Assembly (NCBI GenBank): GCA_031261785.1
Contig: JAISIZ010000034.1
Location: 1-64,000, forward strand
Direction of reading: 5' to 3'
From: Mediterranea sp. (in: CFB group bacteria)
GTDB taxonomy: Bacteria > Bacteroidota > Bacteroidia > Bacteroidales > Bacteroidaceae
DNA length: 64,000 nt
The position numbers and the translations under genes are program-made. Under the pieces are notes generated by a model. The model saw only the letters and a list, made by a program, of their open reading frames with translations. It was not told the DNA's origin and did not search any database. Positions 63,269 through 64,000 of this stretch are shown here, piece after piece. Numbering within the stretch: position 1 is the first letter of the stretch; every line of letters begins with the position of its first letter.

Positions 63269-64000
63269 CAGTCCATCATGCTCCGTTTGCCCTCGAGTTG
63301 CGCGCTGGCGTCGACCACGAAAGTTCCCTGGGTCACCACCTCCTCGCCTTCGGTTATCCCCGATAGGACGACATAAGCGTCGCCCAACGACGGCCCGATC
63401 TCCACCTCGCGCATCTCGAACGTAGGCACTTTCGTCTTCGGCCGGCGGACGTAGACGACAGCGCGCTTTCCGGTCCACAGCAAGGCCGACTTGGGGACGA
63501 CGAGACGCTCGGCGCCATCCTTCAGCGGAGCGAGCGCCGTGGCGTTGGCATACATGCCAGGCTTCAACTCTCCACGCGGATTGTCGGCCTCGACGCGCAC
63601 GCTCACCGTCCGCGTGGCGGCGTCGGCCATGGGGTCGATGAAGGCGATGGAGCCTTGGAACACGCGTCCCGGCAGCGCCTGGAGGGTGTACTCCACCCGG
63701 TCGCCCACGGCGAGGAAGGGGAGATCGGCCTCGTAGGCGCTAAAGAGCAGCCAGACGTGCTCGAGGCTGGCCACACTGAAGAGCACGCCACCCCGTTGCA
63801 CGTAGTCGCCCTGGTTCACCATCTTCCGCGTCACGATACCGTCGGTATTGGCCCGCACGTCGATGTAGGGCGACGTGTCGCCCGAGCGTTCCAGCTCGTC
63901 GATCTGCCGGTCGGAGAGCTTCCACAGGCGCAGCTTTTCGCGGGCGGCGGGCAGCAGGGCGGGATTTCCGGCCCGCAGGCGCACGGCCTCGAGCAGCTCC
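63268..64000 (-). CDS. RND efflux periplasmic adaptor subunit (CusB/HlyD type), C-terminal part
   Basis: The gene runs off the right edge; about 244 C-terminal residues are visible. DVRANTDGIVTRKMVNQGDYV is the lipoyl-like barrel-sandwich domain, followed by the beta-barrel (VEYTLQALPGRVFQGSIAFIDPMAD, TRTVSVRVEADNPRGELKPGMYA) and membrane-proximal domain (VVPKSALLWTGKRAVVYVR). The wording resembles CusB-like adaptors of heavy-metal efflux pumps more than multidrug AcrA. It bridges an inner-membrane RND pump and an outer-membrane channel; those genes would be outside the window. Stop codon lies at the edge of the 41-bp array. Confidence 0.88.
   Translation of the reverse strand, partial: ELLEAVRLRAGNPALLPAAREKLRLWKLSDRQIDELERSGDTSPYIDVRANTDGIVTRKMVNQGDYVQRGGVLFSVASLEHVWLLFSAYEADLPFLAVGDRVEYTLQALPGRVFQGSIAFIDPMADAATRTVSVRVEADNPRGELKPGMYANATALAPLKDGAERLVVPKSALLWTGKRAVVYVRRPKTKVPTFEMREVEIGPSLGDAYVVLSGITEGEEVVTQGTFVVDASAQLEGKRSMMD

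Overview
The window looks like a chromosomal segment of a GC-rich member of the Bacteroidales (Bacteroidota). The signs are three complete SusC/SusD-type polysaccharide utilization loci (PULs), a hybrid two-component sensor (HTCS), lipoproteins with Bacteroidota-style signals, promoters of the TTG-N20-TAnnTTTG type without Shine-Dalgarno sequences, and a typical housekeeping block ruvX-def-TPR-thrS-infC-rpmI-rplT. I cannot name the species. A possible type IX sorting tail on one protein would fit a Tannerella/Porphyromonas-like relative, but this is weak.

Layout. (1) 1-4.75 kb is an AT-richer accessory segment: the 3' end of an Rhs-type polymorphic toxin with an HExxH tip, two tandem paralogous lipoproteins (candidate immunity proteins), a second orphan Rhs tip, and an insertion sequence whose two ORFs are joined by an A9G -1 slippery site. 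(2) 4.77-15.1 kb is PUL1: SusC, SusD, SusE/F-like binding protein, GH66 dextranase and GH31 alpha-glucosidase, which is the gene content of a dextran locus. No regulator lies next to it, and the insertion sequence ends 23 bp before its SusC gene. (3) 15.1-15.8 kb is a gene-free stretch with a perfect hairpin, an orphan promoter, a 40-bp tandem array and a candidate operator. (4) 15.8-31.7 kb is PUL2: SusC, SusD, a FAS1-domain lipoprotein, a binding lipoprotein, GH3, a beta-helix protein, an SGNH esterase, a GH10 xylanase and an LRR lipoprotein; xylan is the likely substrate. (5) 31.7-34.9 kb is a debris island between two inverted copies of a palindromic repeat: a broken primase-like gene, a 41-bp tandem array and a DUF4143 ATPase. 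(6) 34.9-38.9 kb is the HTCS, probably the PUL2 regulator. (7) 39-45.7 kb is the translation/housekeeping operon. (8) 45.8-60.1 kb is PUL3 on the minus strand: SusC, SusD, two surface binding lipoproteins, GH30, GH3 and a membrane-bound propeller/LuxR regulator, resembling the beta-1,6-glucan locus of B. thetaiotaomicron. (9) 60.1-64 kb holds an Rpn-family nuclease between two near-identical hairpins, sodB, mnmA and the end of an RND efflux adaptor gene.

In each PUL the SusC/SusD pair imports oligosaccharides, surface lipoproteins and endo-enzymes (GH66, GH10, GH30) bind and cut the polymer, and periplasmic exo-enzymes (GH31, GH3) finish the job. The less ordinary signals are the Rhs tip with its double lipoprotein partner, the palindromic repeats that sit exactly at stop codons of several genes, tandem arrays with 40-41 bp period at three unrelated places, and helically phased direct repeats in front of the PUL2 and PUL3 SusC genes.
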